From Batkoa obscura (Eukaryota; Entomophthoromycota; Entomophthoromycetes; Entomophthorales; Batkoaceae), in assembly GCA_030770535.1 (NCBI GenBank), contig JASVEC010000005.1, forward strand, positions 1 through 64,000: a stretch of DNA of 64,000 nt, given 5' to 3'. Of this stretch, positions 1 to 15,419 are shown piece after piece. Both the position numbers and the translations under genes were made by a program. The notes under the pieces are model-generated. The model ran no database searches and had not been told where the DNA came from. It saw nothing but the letters and a program-made list of their open reading frames with translations. Positions within the stretch are counted from its first letter, which is position 1; each line of letters begins with the position of its first letter.

Positions 1-803
1 TCCCTAACCCTAACCCTAACCCTAACCCTAACCCTAACCCTAACCCTAACCCTAACCCTAACCCTAACCCTAACCCTAACCCTAACCCTAACCCTAACCC
101 TAACCCTAACCCTAACCCTAACCCTAACCCTAACCCTAACCCTAACCCTAACCCTAACCCTAACCCTAACCCTAACCCTAACCCTAACCCTAACCCTAAC
201 CCTAACCCTAACCCTAACCCTAACCCTAACCCTAACCCTAACCCTAACCCTAACCCTAACCCTAACCCTAACCCTAACCCTAACCCTAACCCTAACCCTA
301 ACCCTAACCCTAACCCTAACCCTAACCCTAACCCTAACCCTAACCCTAACCCTAACCCTAACCCTAACCCTAACCCTAACCCTAACCCTAACCCTAACCC
401 TAACCCTAACCCTAACCCTAACCCTAACCCTAACCCTAACCCTAACCCTAACCCTAACCCTAACCCTAACCCTAACCCTAACCCTAACCCTAACCCTAAC
501 CCTAACCCTAACCCTAACCCTAACCCTAACCCTAACCCTAACCCTAACCCTAACCCTAACCCTAACCCTAACCCTAACCCTAACCCTAACCCTAACCCTA
601 ACCCTAACCCTAACCCTAACCCTAACCCTAACCCTAACCCTAACCCTAACCCTAACCCTAACCCTAACCCTAACCCTAACCCTAACCCTAACCCTAACCC
701 TAACCCTAACCCTATCCCTAACCCTATCCCTATCCCTAACCCTAAAAATATCCCTAACCCTAACCCTAAAAATATCCCTAACCCTAACCCTAAAAATATC
801 CCT
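1..803. repeat. Telomere repeat tract (CCCTAA)n
   Basis: About 118 tandem CCCTAA units (TTAGGG on the other strand, the G-rich strand running out toward base 1) form an unbroken tract to about base 710. The inner 90 bases contain degenerate units such as CCCTAT and CCCTAAAAATAT. This marks the window start as a chromosome end. TTAGGG is the usual telomere repeat of most filamentous and early-diverging fungi as well as animals, so it does not identify the species. Confidence 0.98.
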
Positions 804-1758
804 TGTGAAGTATTGCTTCATTAGCTCTAGGATTGATTGTAATATAATACAATCAATCCAAAATTCCTTATTTACATTTGCTGTGAGAATTGCTACCACC
901 TGATCATGAAGAACTTATTGCCCACGTTTTAATGTCCATACTTGGCAACTATAATAAGGAACAACTGTTATAATGTTCCTGTGAAAGTTGATACTTAGTG
1001 GTTGGAGTTAAAAGCAGTTCTTACTTAATTAACTTGCCTTGAGTCGAAGGGTCTTAGTTTATATAACTAAGATAGACTTAAATGGATAAGAATAATACGT
1101 AATAAGCTACGAACTATGTAAAATAAATAGAATAGACAATACTACTGTAAAATCTACGTAAGATGTTGTCAGAAAGACTTAGTGACTTTATTAATGATAC
1201 GTTATCAGGGAGTAATCCAATTAAAAAAGCCTCGAGTTATCATGTTGAAGAATCTCTTTTATACTCCAATAGGTATGGATATCAAAACGAGAGGATAATA
1301 TTCTTTGCAATATAAAGTTATAAATTCTCGCAGCAAATCAAAATAAGAGACTCTGAATTGATTGTGTTTGAACTTGAAAATACAACAACTTAAGTGATTG
1401 TTGTATTATAATCAATCCGAGAGCTAAATAAAGTAATATTTCACAGTTTCTTATATATAGCCACCCAGTTGGAGTATAAAAGAGATTCTTCAATATGATA
1501 ACTCGAGGCTTTTTTAATTGGATTACTCCCTGATAACGTATCATTAATAAAGTCACTAAGTCTTTCTGACAACATCTTACATAGATTTTACAGTAGCATT
1601 GTCTATTCTATTTGTTTTACATAGTTCGTAACTTATTACGTATTATTCCTATTCATTTAAGTCTATCTTAGTTACATAAACTAAGACCCTTCGACTCAAG
1701 GCAAGTTAATTAAGTAAGAACTGCTTTTAACTCCAACCACTGAGTACCAACTTTCACA
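804..1758 (+). mobile_element. Older solo LTR of an LTR retrotransposon, interrupted by a younger copy
   Basis: Fossil LTR. The outer parts, about 804-945 and 1460-1758, match the left and right portions of the intact LTR at 42650-43114 in the same orientation. It begins TGTGAAG and ends TTTCACA, the TG...CA form of LTRs. It is split by the oppositely oriented LTR at 980-1445, so it is the older insertion. Its left end directly abuts degenerate telomere repeat. No internal retrotransposon genes and no clear target duplication are visible. The family (Gypsy or Copia kin) cannot be told from an LTR alone. Confidence 0.75.
980..1445 (-). mobile_element. Younger solo LTR nested in the older one
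   Basis: A full-length LTR of 466 bp in reverse orientation, starting TGTGAAAGTT and ending ATATTTCACA. It matches the LTR at 42650-43114 over its length when reverse-complemented. The flanking pentamers GTTCC (975-979) and GTTTC (1446-1450) agree at 4 of 5 positions and probably represent an aged 5-bp target duplication. Together with the interrupted LTR it forms a long imperfect inverted repeat covering most of 985-1758. It is a fossil with no coding content. Confidence 0.8.
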
Positions 1759-2369
1759 CTTTAGTTTATTTTTAGATTTTAATAACTAACTTCAGTTTAT
1801 AAATTCTAAAGCTAGTTTTTAAAAAATTTATTAAGTATTTAAAAATCAAACCAAATGCTATTTTATTTTATTAATAAAATAATAGCGATAGTTTAAAGTA
1901 ATAAAATTTTTAAACAGTTTATAATTTTTAGTAAATGTCAAAATATTAATAAAATATTTTTTATATAATTAATTTATATATATATTTATATCAAATTTGA
2001 ATCCTATCATAAAATTAATAGAAAATCTGTTTAAATTTTAAAGCTACATATTTTTTTATTTTATAATATTTTAGTTATATTAATATTTACAATTAATTTA
2101 AAAAAATAACAGCTTAGCTTTAATAACAAAAAACAATAACAGCAATTAAAATAGCTTTTACAAAATATACTTAGGATTAGTTATCTTTTAAGTTTATAAC
2201 TATAATAATTTTTTAAATTCAAACAGAGTCAATTATCATTTAGATAAATTTTTTAAAATCAATATTAACTAAGTATTTAGCCATTAAAATATTTTTTCAC
2301 AAAAACACAAATAGAATGCTATAATAAAAAAAAGAGTTCATACAAAAACATTTTTTTTAAATAAAAAAC
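1759..2369. other. AT-rich subtelomeric spacer
   Basis: About 610 bp, very A+T-rich with poly-A/T runs. No reading frame, RNA gene or clear repeat unit was seen between the LTR pair and the first trace of coding sequence. Confidence 0.6.
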
Positions 2370-5300
2370 AATCAGAAATATCAAACCTTCTAACGACTCC
2401 AGAAAACTCTAAGTCAGCACTTGGAGAACTCTATAACCTTTTTATTATAGAAATCGAAGCAGACTTGATTAATTTAATTGATGAATTTGGGAAGACCATT
2501 AATATCCAAATGCAAAAATTATCTGAGGGGCTTATTGAAATTGAAGCCATTAAAAAAGAAATAAAGCCACCGCTAACACTTTTATAAAGATATTTTTTGC
2601 TTTTAATCAAATTTGTTCCTTCTTACTATCCAAATGAGGAAAAGAGATGGGCTTTTAACAACGAATAGCTGGTATTTGATATTTTGGATACAATTTTAGT
2701 ATCTTTATTCCACTTCAATGATCCACATTTGTTAGAAACTGCTTTTAGTATTTTAATATGCATATATTTCCGATTAACGTCTACAATCCATTTTACCCTC
2801 TTTGGTCATAGATTGTTCTCAAAGTATTATAAAAAATAAAATGAGATCGAAGGCTTCGTCTCAAAAGGACACCCCTATAGCAGAATTCTTTATCCTTATT
2901 ACAAAGTTTTTACCTTATTGAATTTCATCACTATTAAGTATAGGAACCAATGCTTTTTATTTTTATTATTCTTATTATTTTTATTATTCTTATTATTTTT
3001 ATTATTCTTATTATTTTTATTATTTTTATTATTTTTATTATTTTTATTTTTATTTTTAGACATCACAAAAGAGAGGATTTTTGAATTATCGTATTTATTC
3101 AACTAAAGCCGTACCAGAACTGTTTTAATACTTAGAGTTAAAATTGGACGAGCTATCATATACACCAAAGTTCAATTCAGAATCAGCATTTTTTAACAAA
3201 TTAAGGAAACCATTCAATATATCATTAAGTGCAATTAACGAGCATGCGGAGATTAAAAATAAATCCAGAGCAGATTATAAGATAGAAGAAATATTTTTCA
3301 AATTGATGACTTTAATTGACAATGCCGTTGAATCAAATTATATGTTTGCTACAGAAACTGAATTTCCGGATAAGATCGTTCGACTCTTTTCCAAAGTATG
3401 CTACCAACATTTCAACATTTGTGATAATAAGGTTTTAAGTATGAGTTCCATATTTATAAAGTCAATCGTCTTACCAATATTTAATGCATTGGGTCATGTG
3501 TTTACAATTGAGAGAAACAAGTCAAATGGAACATTAACACCTAAAAAAAGTATACTTTAAACAACTAAGATACTGTTTATTGAAGTATTCAATACATCTT
3601 TTAAGTCATATAGCTAAAATCAAATACTATATTCATTTACAAAAAGTAGTGTTAGCCAAGGAGGTAGAAGGGTGCCACTTTCTCAATCTATTAGCGGCCC
3701 TTTATAAGATACTGAGAAACGTCAATCTTAAATCTATTGATCTTCAAAATAAATTATTATTTTCTGATGTATCTTTGATTTATTTAAGGATTTTATCCCA
3801 GTTTAATGGCCCAGCTTTTAGTGGCCTTGGGTTGATTAAAAGTGAATATTATTCTATTTTCCTAGAGTTCTATAAAAGATTAGGCCCCTTCAATCAAATC
3901 CAATTTGGTGCCAAAAGAGTTGGACTGAGTTCTCAGACAGATGATTTTTTTAAATCCGTTATTCTTGTTATTAATAATATATTTGATCCTCTTTGCCAAA
4001 AGACTTTAACAAAGTATTGTCCACCTAATTATCGAGGGATGAGAAGACAATTCTTGGCGAACTACAATATTCTACCTATTTTTATCAAAGTAATATTACT
4101 TCTATTTTATAAAGGTTATCATATGGCAGATCTATCATACATAGCCAATGCTATGAATACATTTGAAATTTTAATGAGCAATGAAGCTATAGAGGAATTC
4201 AATCAAAGCTACCCATACTATTTTAAAGGAATTTGTACAAAAGCATACTTAGTTTTGCTAAATCATTTCTCTAAAAAAGACTAAGTCAATAAAATACTTC
4301 ACCACCTTAATCATAATGAGTTAAGGATTATAACGCACTCAGCCGATATCCTTATAAAAGGAGCAAAAAATTTTAATTCAAAGGTTTCATTCCTAAATCA
4401 ATTTCCCTTCCTTATTGTATTGCTATAAACTAATAAGTGATTGTCCAAGCGAGTACGATATTAGTGCGATCATATCTTTATTTAGCCTATTTGAAGAAAT
4501 GTTTTCAACTTTGGAGTTTTGACGAAATATTCCAAAAGAACTAGTAATATTACGCTTCATATATCTTATTAGACACTCTTTTACTCTATGGGCTCAATAC
4601 CCCCATATTATTCTAATGTCATACAACAAGAATCAAAAGAATAAAATCAGTCAATATGACCCAATTCAGCTAAGCATTAAAGATATGGGCCCAATGCTTA
4701 AAATATTATTTTCTATGTTTAAATATTTTGGAGAAGATGAGCAATGTATGAGATTGTTTATATGATCTCAAATCAAAAGAGGTGATCTTTATCAAACTAT
4801 TGACAGTATAAGACCGGAATTAAACGACTTACTAGAACTTTCAACAAATTTTATACCATTAGAAAGAAAAAAGTCATAAGTATCCCAAGACGAAGTCAAA
4901 TAAGGTAATAGCTTAACTAATATAATACCAACTAATAATAATCATTTAATAGATTCCGTAATTTCAGTTATCGATCTATTGTTTAGGATCATGTTATGTC
5001 ATAAGCATAATCCGGGGATGAGCACATTAGCAATACCTCATTTCTTGCAATTTATTTCTATTCTTTTGGCCCTTCTCTTTGCTATAAATCATAAAAGCTA
5101 TGTAGGGAAACTAGCACTTTTTAGTGAGAAAAATCCTGGTCTACAGAAAATATTTAATGAAGTTACCAAAAAGGTTTTGATGAATGGTGATTACGTACAT
5201 ATCATTTTATTAAAGAATGAGTTTGGTGAAGCATACGAAAATACGCTAGAATGTTATAGATCTGGAATTTATAGTATCTCAACAAAGCCTTCTATATTAA

Positions 5301-6414
5301 CTGCTTCTATAAAAGGGACCTTAGACCATTATAAATCAATACTAAACATTTATCAACAATCTAAAGAAAATATAAATATGATTGACTCATTTCATTACCC
5401 TACAATTGGGTTATGCTATTATGTTTTACATTATGTTCCTTGCCAATTTCTCATGTCTAGCGATAAATCATATAGCAAAGCTGTTGGATCTTCTTTTTTT
5501 GATTCATATTATTTATCTAAAACCTCATATGGTACAGTATTGAGGTTATTATTTTATCAAAAAAATTTCAACAATGATTCTTCCAATGAGCTTTTAAAAG
5601 CTAAACCTAATTTATCAAAAAGAAGGGTTATTGCTTGTGCTATAAGCTACCATGCATTCATAAGATCAGGTTTTATGTATAATGAGTTTATAGAATATTT
5701 TTTTGAAGCAAAACAGAAGATGAGGTTAATTTTAGAGGAAATACTTAGTATATACAAAAAAGTATCTTTTAGCAATGGCAATGATACTTTATTAAATAAC
5801 AATTCTATAGAAAAAGCTAACTTTAAGATTGAATGTGAGGATATTAATAATGAGCAATTTCAAATTCCTACTTTTCTACTCAAATTAATATCACTGAGTT
5901 TAAACCCATTCTAAACGATAGAAATATAAGAAATCAAAATGAAACAATTACTTTACTTCAGTACTACTTTGAGGCTTTAATATATCTTTATGAAAGAACG
6001 ACATATATAGTTTCATGCTATAGTGGAAACCGAAACTTGGATTTTGACAAGCAACTAATGGCAGACCATAATCAACATGGAAAGTTACAGGTATTCAAGG
6101 CACTTTTACAACTATCAAATAAGTATAGCATTGAGTTTCTCAACCTATGTTGCTCTAACTACTTTTCAATATTACTTTTCCATGCTATTAATTCTGCTAA
6201 TCCTAAAAAACCATTCTTTTCACTTTATGTTCTTTGTAAAGAAAAGAACAATAATTTTCTACTATTTTTACAATTGCCAAAGCCTCTTTGATACTTGTTT
6301 CCTTATATTGCTTTATGTACTGATCACTTTTTGAAAAGCTTAGAAGATTCTGATATATCGAATGATCTGATGTTGATTAATAAACTTAATCCAGAGATTA
6401 TGGGAAAATGGTGA
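2370..6414 (+). pseudogene. Decayed long subtelomeric gene, unidentified
   Basis: Coding-like sequence runs for about 4 kb on the plus strand, spread over several frames: clear stretches at about 2370-2840, 3060-3560, 3580-4420, 4415-5914 and 5900-6414. There is no believable start codon or intact frame. About ten in-frame stops and several frame changes interrupt what would have been a protein of some 1,300 residues. The conceptual segments are mostly helical and leucine-rich without recognisable catalytic motifs, signal peptide or zinc finger; I do not recognise the family. Most of the stops sit where glutamine or arginine would fit, i.e. they look like CAA, CAG or CGA after a C-to-T change. 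A trinucleotide tract lies inside it (2955-3054). It could be a host gene or a gene carried by a subtelomeric element; nothing in it resembles a transposase or viral protein. Confidence 0.6.
2955..3054. repeat. Trinucleotide microsatellite (TTA/TTC/TTT)n
   Basis: About 100 bp of TTATTATTC and TTATTTTTA units within the decayed coding region. It would encode Phe/Leu runs on the plus strand and Asn/Lys runs on the minus strand; frames through it are by-products of the repeat. Confidence 0.9.
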
Positions 6415-6808
6415 AGAGACCTTTATTTTAAACATCTTAATTGATTTTAGGTTTCATTTTTATTAATTTACTCAATAAATTTTTTAAAATAATATTATTC
6501 ATTTGTTATTTATTGTTAATTTTATTTATAATAAAATAATTAAAACAGTTAAAAAATAAGGATAAATAATGTTATAATATCATCGTACTATCAAATTATG
6601 TTTAATTAAGAGTAAACAATAGCATTGGAATTAAAAATAAAATTTCAAGAGCTAGTCTAATTAACTGTTATGTTAAATAAATAAAAATTTACTGAACAAA
6701 GTATAAATATTATCGATATAATAAAAGTTTTATTTGTATAATAAATTATTTTAAAAATAAATTTAAACAGAATTTTGTTTAAATTTAAATTTGTTAAAAG
6801 TAAGATCA

Positions 6809-6910
6809 TATGGGGATGTGTTTCTTTATTTAAGAATTTCACCAACAATTTTTCCACTCAAGTAGCGCTTAAAAATGGAAAGGCGATGATACTAAAAAAA
6901 CACCCCTATG
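6809..6910 (+). mobile_element. 100-bp MITE, copy 1
   Basis: Begins TATGGGGATGTG and ends ACACCCCTATG, with the family core CACTCAAGTAGCGCTTAAAA in the middle. The same unit occurs at 6948, 39899, 42329, 43423, 43699 and 46144, and degenerately at 35057. Terminal inverted repeats of about 11 bp and no coding capacity define a miniature inverted-repeat element. It is TA-flanked; the target duplication is not clear. Confidence 0.8.
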
Positions 6911-6947
6911 TATTTATTATTTAAATATTATAGTAATTACACTAGTA

Positions 6948-7047
6948 TATGATGTTTTTTTAGTTTCACCACTTTTTCCATTTTTAAGCGCTACTTGAGT
7001 GGAAAAATTGTTGGTGAAATCCTTAAATAAAGAAACACATCCCCATA
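6948..7047 (-). mobile_element. 100-bp MITE, copy 2, inverted relative to copy 1
   Basis: The reverse complement is nearly identical to copy 1, 37 bp away, so 6809-7047 is a palindrome with arms of about 100 bp. The outer end (ACATCCCCATA) is well preserved, the inner end less so. The pair could arise from one inverted duplication or from two insertions. Confidence 0.8.
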
Positions 7048-7810
7048 TAAAGCTATTTGATTGTCTTTATGATTTTCAGATATAAAAACAAAAATTATTT
7101 AAATTGTTGACGTAATGGCTAGTATTGATTTTATTCTAATTAATTTATTTTGTCATTCTACCAAAAATAGCACAATTAAAAAGAAAAATTAATTAATAAC
7201 ATATTTTTACTTAATACTAATTTAAAATAAGAATTAACACATAGTTAACTTTTAATTGATACAATTTGTATATTATTAACTATTTCACACATTTAATTTG
7301 GATTATTTTAAACCCAAAGTTCAATTGTTTTTATAAATTTTTGAGAGCTAAATGCTCTAATCGTTTTATTCGATCAAAATAAAAATAAACAAATATTAGT
7401 ATTTGGAACTTTGAATAAAAGGTTAAATTATTTTAGTATTGAGTTCATTTCAAAATTATAAATGAAACATAAATATTATCAATGTAACTAGTTTTTTATT
7501 CAATTTTAATTTTAAACAAGTTTATAAGCTTAAACAAATATAATGATTATATTTACTTTTTTCATTCTAATAGCATATAGTGTTATTTTATTTTACTAAT
7601 TTATTGTTTCAAACCTATTTTTAGCTTTTTATACAATTGAGCAATGATTGGTTAGTTTTCGGGATTAGTCCTTAAATTCATTAATATTATCTCTTATCTG
7701 GTAATCAAATCCATTCACTTTAAGAAGTTTATCTCCGTAAGTATATTAAATAGCAAAATAATAACAATAATAATCTATTTTATTAGCTTTTACTTTTTAA
7801 TATTTTAATA

Positions 7811-10230
7811 ATGCCAATAAATTGGAATACATTACCTATTGATTTAACTAATGGATTTTTATCCTTAATAATTGATATCTTTTTTCGTGATATTGAAGCT
7901 AGAGGTTCTCATTATATCCCAAAAGAAGGTCCAGTATTTTTTGTAGCAGCCCCTCATGCCAATCAGTTTCTTGATCCTTTAGTATTAAACCGTCATTCAG
8001 GTCGAAGAATTTATTATTTAATTGCAAAAAAATCATATGATAGACCTTTAATTGGTGATTTGGCTAAATTAACTGGTTCAATTCCTGTTGCTAGAGCCCA
8101 AGATTATGCTAAAGAAGGAAAAGGAAAATTAAGAATTTTAGAAAGATATAATAATCCTTTATTAATTACTGGAATGGATTCTAAATTTACTCAAGACTTA
8201 CACGCTGGTGATCAAATTGTATTAAAACATTGTAAAGGAGGTGTAGAAGTTGTTGATGTTTTAAATGATACAGAAATTAAAATTAAAAAAGAGTTTAGCG
8301 ATGCCAATGCTTTAATTGCATTAACATCAAAAGATGGAGCTGATTATACAATTATACCTCATTTAGATCATAGTATTGTTTATAAAGCAGTTCATGAAAC
8401 TTTAGATAATAATGGTTGTGTTGGTATTTTCCCTGAAGGTGGTTCTCATGATCGTACTCAACTTTTACCCTTAAAAGGTAAGTTAATATATTAATTTATT
8501 TCATATTAAATAATATTTATTTACTAGCTGGTATTGCTATTATGTCACTTGGTGCTATGGCTGCTAACCCAGATTTAAATATAAAAATTATTCCATGTGG
8601 TAAGTTTTATGTTTATTGTTTTTAGATATAAATATAAATAATGTTTTATATTATTTTTATTAGGTATGAATTATTTCCATCCAGATAGATTTCGTTCTCG
8701 TGCAGTTGTTGAATATGGTCAACCAATTACAATTTCTAAAGAAATGGTAGAACAATTTAAAAAAGGTGGTTTAGAAAAAAGACAAGCTGGTACTAAATTA
8801 TTATCTGAAATATCCGATGCTCTAAAAAATGTAACTTTAAATACACCGGATTATGAGACTTTAAAAGTAAATATTAATATTAATATTAATAAATATAAGT
8901 TTAATAATTTAATTTAATTTAATTTTAGATTGTACAAGCAGCTCGTCGTCTTTATCGTAGCAATGGTGCTAAACTTAAAATTAGCCAAGTAGTTCAATTA
9001 AATCGTCGATTAGTTGAAGGTTATCTTCATTTTAAAGATGAACCACGTATTCAGGATCTTAAACAAGAAATAATGGAATATAACGAATTATTAAAAACGT
9101 TTGGTATTAGAGATCATCAAGTTAAATCAACTCAAATGAACCGTTTTAGAGCTACTTTAAGATTTTTCCGTAGAGTAATTGTATTATCTTTTTTCTCTTT
9201 TGTTGCTTTACCTGGGTAAATATTTTTATTAATTTATATATTATTAATAAGGATTAATTAATTAACTATATAGGGCTATTTTAAATGCTCCAATTTTTAT
9301 TACTGCACATTATGTTTCTAAAAAGAAACAAAAAGGTAATATTATTTATAGAATTGATAGAATATAAATTAATTAAATTAGAGGCACTTGCTGCATCTAC
9401 TGTTAAAGTAGCTGCTAGAGATGTAATTTCTTCTTGGAAATTATTAATTGCCCTTGGACTTGGACCTACATTATATGGATTTTATGCATTTATGGCTTTT
9501 ATTATATCTGGAAATTATAATTTTACATTAACTCAGAGAATTTTATATTCAGTTACTACTTTTGTTGCTGTACCTTTTATATCTTATATTTCTTTATTAT
9601 TTGGTGAACGTGGATTAGATATTTATCGGTAACTTTATTACTATTATTGTTATTTAACATATTAATTCTTATTTTAGTTCTCTTCCTCCATTATTCCATA
9701 ATATGATAGGTAATACTGGTATTAAAGAAGTTCAAGAAATTAGAGAAGATCTTTCACAAAAGATTACAGAATTAGTGAATGATTTAGGACCTCAATTATT
9801 CCCTGATTTAGATCGTTATAGAATTGTTGTTCCAGATAATGAACAACCTAGATCAGGTACATTAACTCCAACTACTCAATCTGCATTAAATTGGTTTATG
9901 TCTCCATTTGAATTAATGTCAGAAAGATTATTTTCAGATAATGATGCTTCCGATTCTTCAGCTTCAGTTTCAAGATCAAATTCTCATCCAAATCTTACTA
10001 CTTTAACTAATAATCAACCTCCATTATCTCCATTATCGCCTAAAATTAATTCTCAATCAACTCCTGAATTACCTGCTTCAGATAATAAGAATCGTCCAAG
10101 TCATTTAGACATTTCTGCACTTTCAAATCTTAATGAAAATTCAAATAACGAAATTGATGCTTCAATGATTATTGTTGAACCACCAACACCTTCTCCTAAA
10201 TTGCCTGAAGAATCTAAAAAGATTCGTTAA
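7811..10230 (+). CDS. GPT2: Glycerol-3-phosphate / dihydroxyacetone-phosphate acyltransferase (Sct1/Gpt2 type)
   Basis: Catalyses the first acylation of glycerolipid synthesis, transferring acyl-CoA to sn-1 of glycerol-3-phosphate at the ER membrane. Seven exons (7811-8477, 8528-8599, 8664-8866, 8929-9215, 9274-9335, 9382-9628, 9678-10230) join in frame to about 696 residues, the size of the yeast proteins. Near residue 50 the motif PHANQFLDP supplies the acyltransferase His/Asp pair, and FPEGGSHDR near 214 is the phosphate-binding block typical of this family. Hydrophobic segments in exons 4-6 form C-terminal membrane spans, followed by a Ser/Pro/Asn-rich tail (SDNDASDSS, PPLSPLSP) that is probably phosphorylated, as in yeast Sct1/Gpt2. 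The start is well placed: MPINWNTLP leads straight into the conserved FFRDIEARG. Whether it is the SCT1 or GPT2 counterpart cannot be told. Confidence 0.92.
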
Positions 10231-10454
10231 ATTTTTTATTAAACAAACATCAAAATGAATAAAACTAATTTTCAATATTAACTTTTTTATATTTTATATC
10301 TCATGTTTTTACAATATTAATAAAATAAAATAAAATAAAAGTAACAAATTTAAACTAATTTGTTAAATAATATATAATAATATTTATTCATCCAATTCAT
10401 ATGAAGAATAGTTGTTGATGTAGCTTAAATAATTAGCTATATAATATTATTAAA

Positions 10455-13359
<2,905 letters not shown>

Positions 13360-14270
13360 TTAAAAAATTATAAAATAAATCAAAAAAAGTAATCAAATAT
13401 AAAATTGAGCTTATAAAAATATAGAATATAAAGTGAATTTAATTGATATTATAAATAAGCAATTTTAACTAGTGAAAATTGCTCTTATACTGTAAATACA
13501 ATTTTAAGTTATCGAAAGCTAGAAAGACAAGCTTTGATCAAAAAAAATTAGGGAATATTTTTAAAAACGATTTGTAAATAGGCGGCTCATTGGTTGAAAA
13601 AAGCATAGTCATTCTTTTTTTTTTGAAAGCTCACAATCTTTAATTTCTAATGTTTAAATTGGTTAAACTCAGGATTGGTTTAATTTTAATATGTCAACAA
13701 ATACTACCATGAACTATTGAGGTTTGAAGTTTTCCATCAAGAATTTATTAATTTTTTATAGCTATAGCATATTAGTAACCTTTTATTTAAACTTATTTCA
13801 TATAGTTTCATAAAAATTCACTATTTTTGTTTAAAACATTAATATGTTCATGGTTGCAACAGTAAACTTATTTTCAAGTCAAAAATAAATTTTGCTTATT
13901 AACAAATAACCTAATTACTGTTGCAGTCTATACTTATAACTTTATTGATTTGCTAAATAATAAAAACTTGTGGAAACACCTGATATTAAATCTAATCAAT
14001 CTGATCCTATGTCATATCTAAAAATGACGCATCTTAAATCAACCAATTAGCTTAATTTTATGTATACATTTAAAAGGACTAATAGTATAAAATAATCATT
14101 TTTGAACATATTAGTAATATACTATCAACTATTTAATGCTTTTAAGATCATTAAAATTTATCATAAAAAATACGAGTAAAAATTTTAGTACAAATAGTAA
14201 TTAATATTATTTTGTATTTATTTTAGTCATAATAAAGTATATATTTTTAGTAAAATCAAATCAATTCAAA
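13360..14270. promoter_or_regulatory. Divergent intergenic region between XPB and glyoxalase II
   Basis: 911 bp between two divergent start codons. It holds one unusually G+C-rich patch for this window, GGCGGCTCATTGGTTG at about 13580, which includes an inverted CCAAT box (ATTGG). Position and composition suggest a promoter element for one or both genes; this is an inference. Nothing else recognisable is present. Confidence 0.35.
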
Positions 14271-15419
14271 ATGGAAATCTCAATTGTACCTATGCTTGAA
14301 GATAATTATGCTTATATCTTATACAATAAAGACAATAAAGAAGGTACAATACATTATATTATAGTATAATAAAATATCTAATATACTATTCGATTATAGT
14401 TGTTGTTGTTGATCCAGTAGAACCATCTAAAGTTTTAAATGAAATAAATAAAAAATACCCAGAAAGTAAACTTAGTAGTATATTAACTACTCATCATCAT
14501 TGGTATTATTAATTATATTAAATTTAATTTAAACTCAAATTTATTTTATTAAGGGACCATTCTGGAGGTAATGAAGAGCTTCATAAACAGTTTTCAAATA
14601 TAACTATCTATGGAAAAGATGAACGTATACCTAAAATCAATAAAATATTAAACGACGGTGATACTATTAAAGTAAATTTATTATTACATTTTAGTAAATT
14701 TGTTCAATATCATTTTATTTTTTATATATAGTTAGGTTCCCATACTGTAAAATGTTTAGCTACTCCTGGACATACAACTGGTCATCTATGTTATTTTATT
14801 GAAAATACACATCAATTTGATGATCAAAATAATGTTACCCCAGCAGTTTTTACCGGGGATACATTATTTGTAGGTAAATATAATGAGCCATATAATAATA
14901 ACTAACTTAAATGAAGGCGGTTGTGGACGTTTTTTTGAAGGAAGTCCAGAAGATATGTGTTTAAGTTTATCTAAATTATCCAGTTTACCATCAAATACAA
15001 AGATTTATTGTGGACATGAATATACTGCATCTAATTTCAAGGTAATATTATAATTAAGTTATAATAATATATATTAAATTAGGTTGTAGTTTGTTAAAAA
15101 AATTGATCCGGATAATGAAGCAGTAAAGGTATATTATTTATTCCTATTTGCTTACATGAATAAATTTAATTATAAATTTGATTTTAGGAAAAGGTAAGTT
15201 GGATAAATACTGTTGAATGTACTATTCCATCTACAATTGAAGCTGAATTAAAAACAAATCCGTTTATGAGATTCAAGTAATAAATTATTTCTATTTTGTG
15301 TTTTAACTAAGCAATAAATTATTAGAGATAAACAACTTCAAGAAAAATATGGTTATTTAAATGATGAGCATGGATTCATGGGATATTTACGTTCTGAAAA
15401 AGATAATTTTCGTGGATAA
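14271..15419 (+). CDS. GLO2: Hydroxyacylglutathione hydrolase (glyoxalase II)
   Basis: Hydrolyses S-D-lactoylglutathione to D-lactate and glutathione, the second step of methylglyoxal detoxification. Eight exons join to about 260 residues, normal for the cytosolic enzyme. The metallo-beta-lactamase signature THHHWDHSGGN spans an intron (CATTG|gt...ag|GGACCAT), and downstream metal ligands appear as [15 protein letters not shown] and CGHEYT. The glutathione-binding C-terminal region follows, with NPFMRF and a short tail ending DNFRG. No targeting peptide is obvious: the protein starts [17 protein letters not shown], the standard beginning of the cytosolic fold. It converges on the SmB gene 362 bp downstream. 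Confidence 0.95.

Larger units (their letters stand above)
6415..7810. other. AT-rich intergenic region carrying an inverted MITE pair
   Basis: About 1.4 kb between the decayed subtelomeric gene and the first intact gene. Apart from the two MITE copies at 6809-6910 and 6948-7047 I see no coding sequence or RNA gene. The last 200 bp upstream of 7811 contain pyrimidine-rich and A-rich tracts that may hold the promoter of the acyltransferase gene. Confidence 0.6.

Noticed and set aside
1338-1556. 72-codon minus-strand frame
   Set aside because: It lies entirely in the nested LTR inverted repeat and has no family resemblance.
2899-3106. Open frames of poly-Leu/Phe and poly-Asn/Lys on both strands
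   Set aside because: They are translations of a TTA/TTC/TTT trinucleotide tract and not a gene.
2370-6414. Reassigned stop codons (TAA/TAG read as Gln) to rescue a long gene
   Set aside because: All other genes in the window end at TAA, TAG or TGA and use standard code; frame changes are also present, so decay is simpler.
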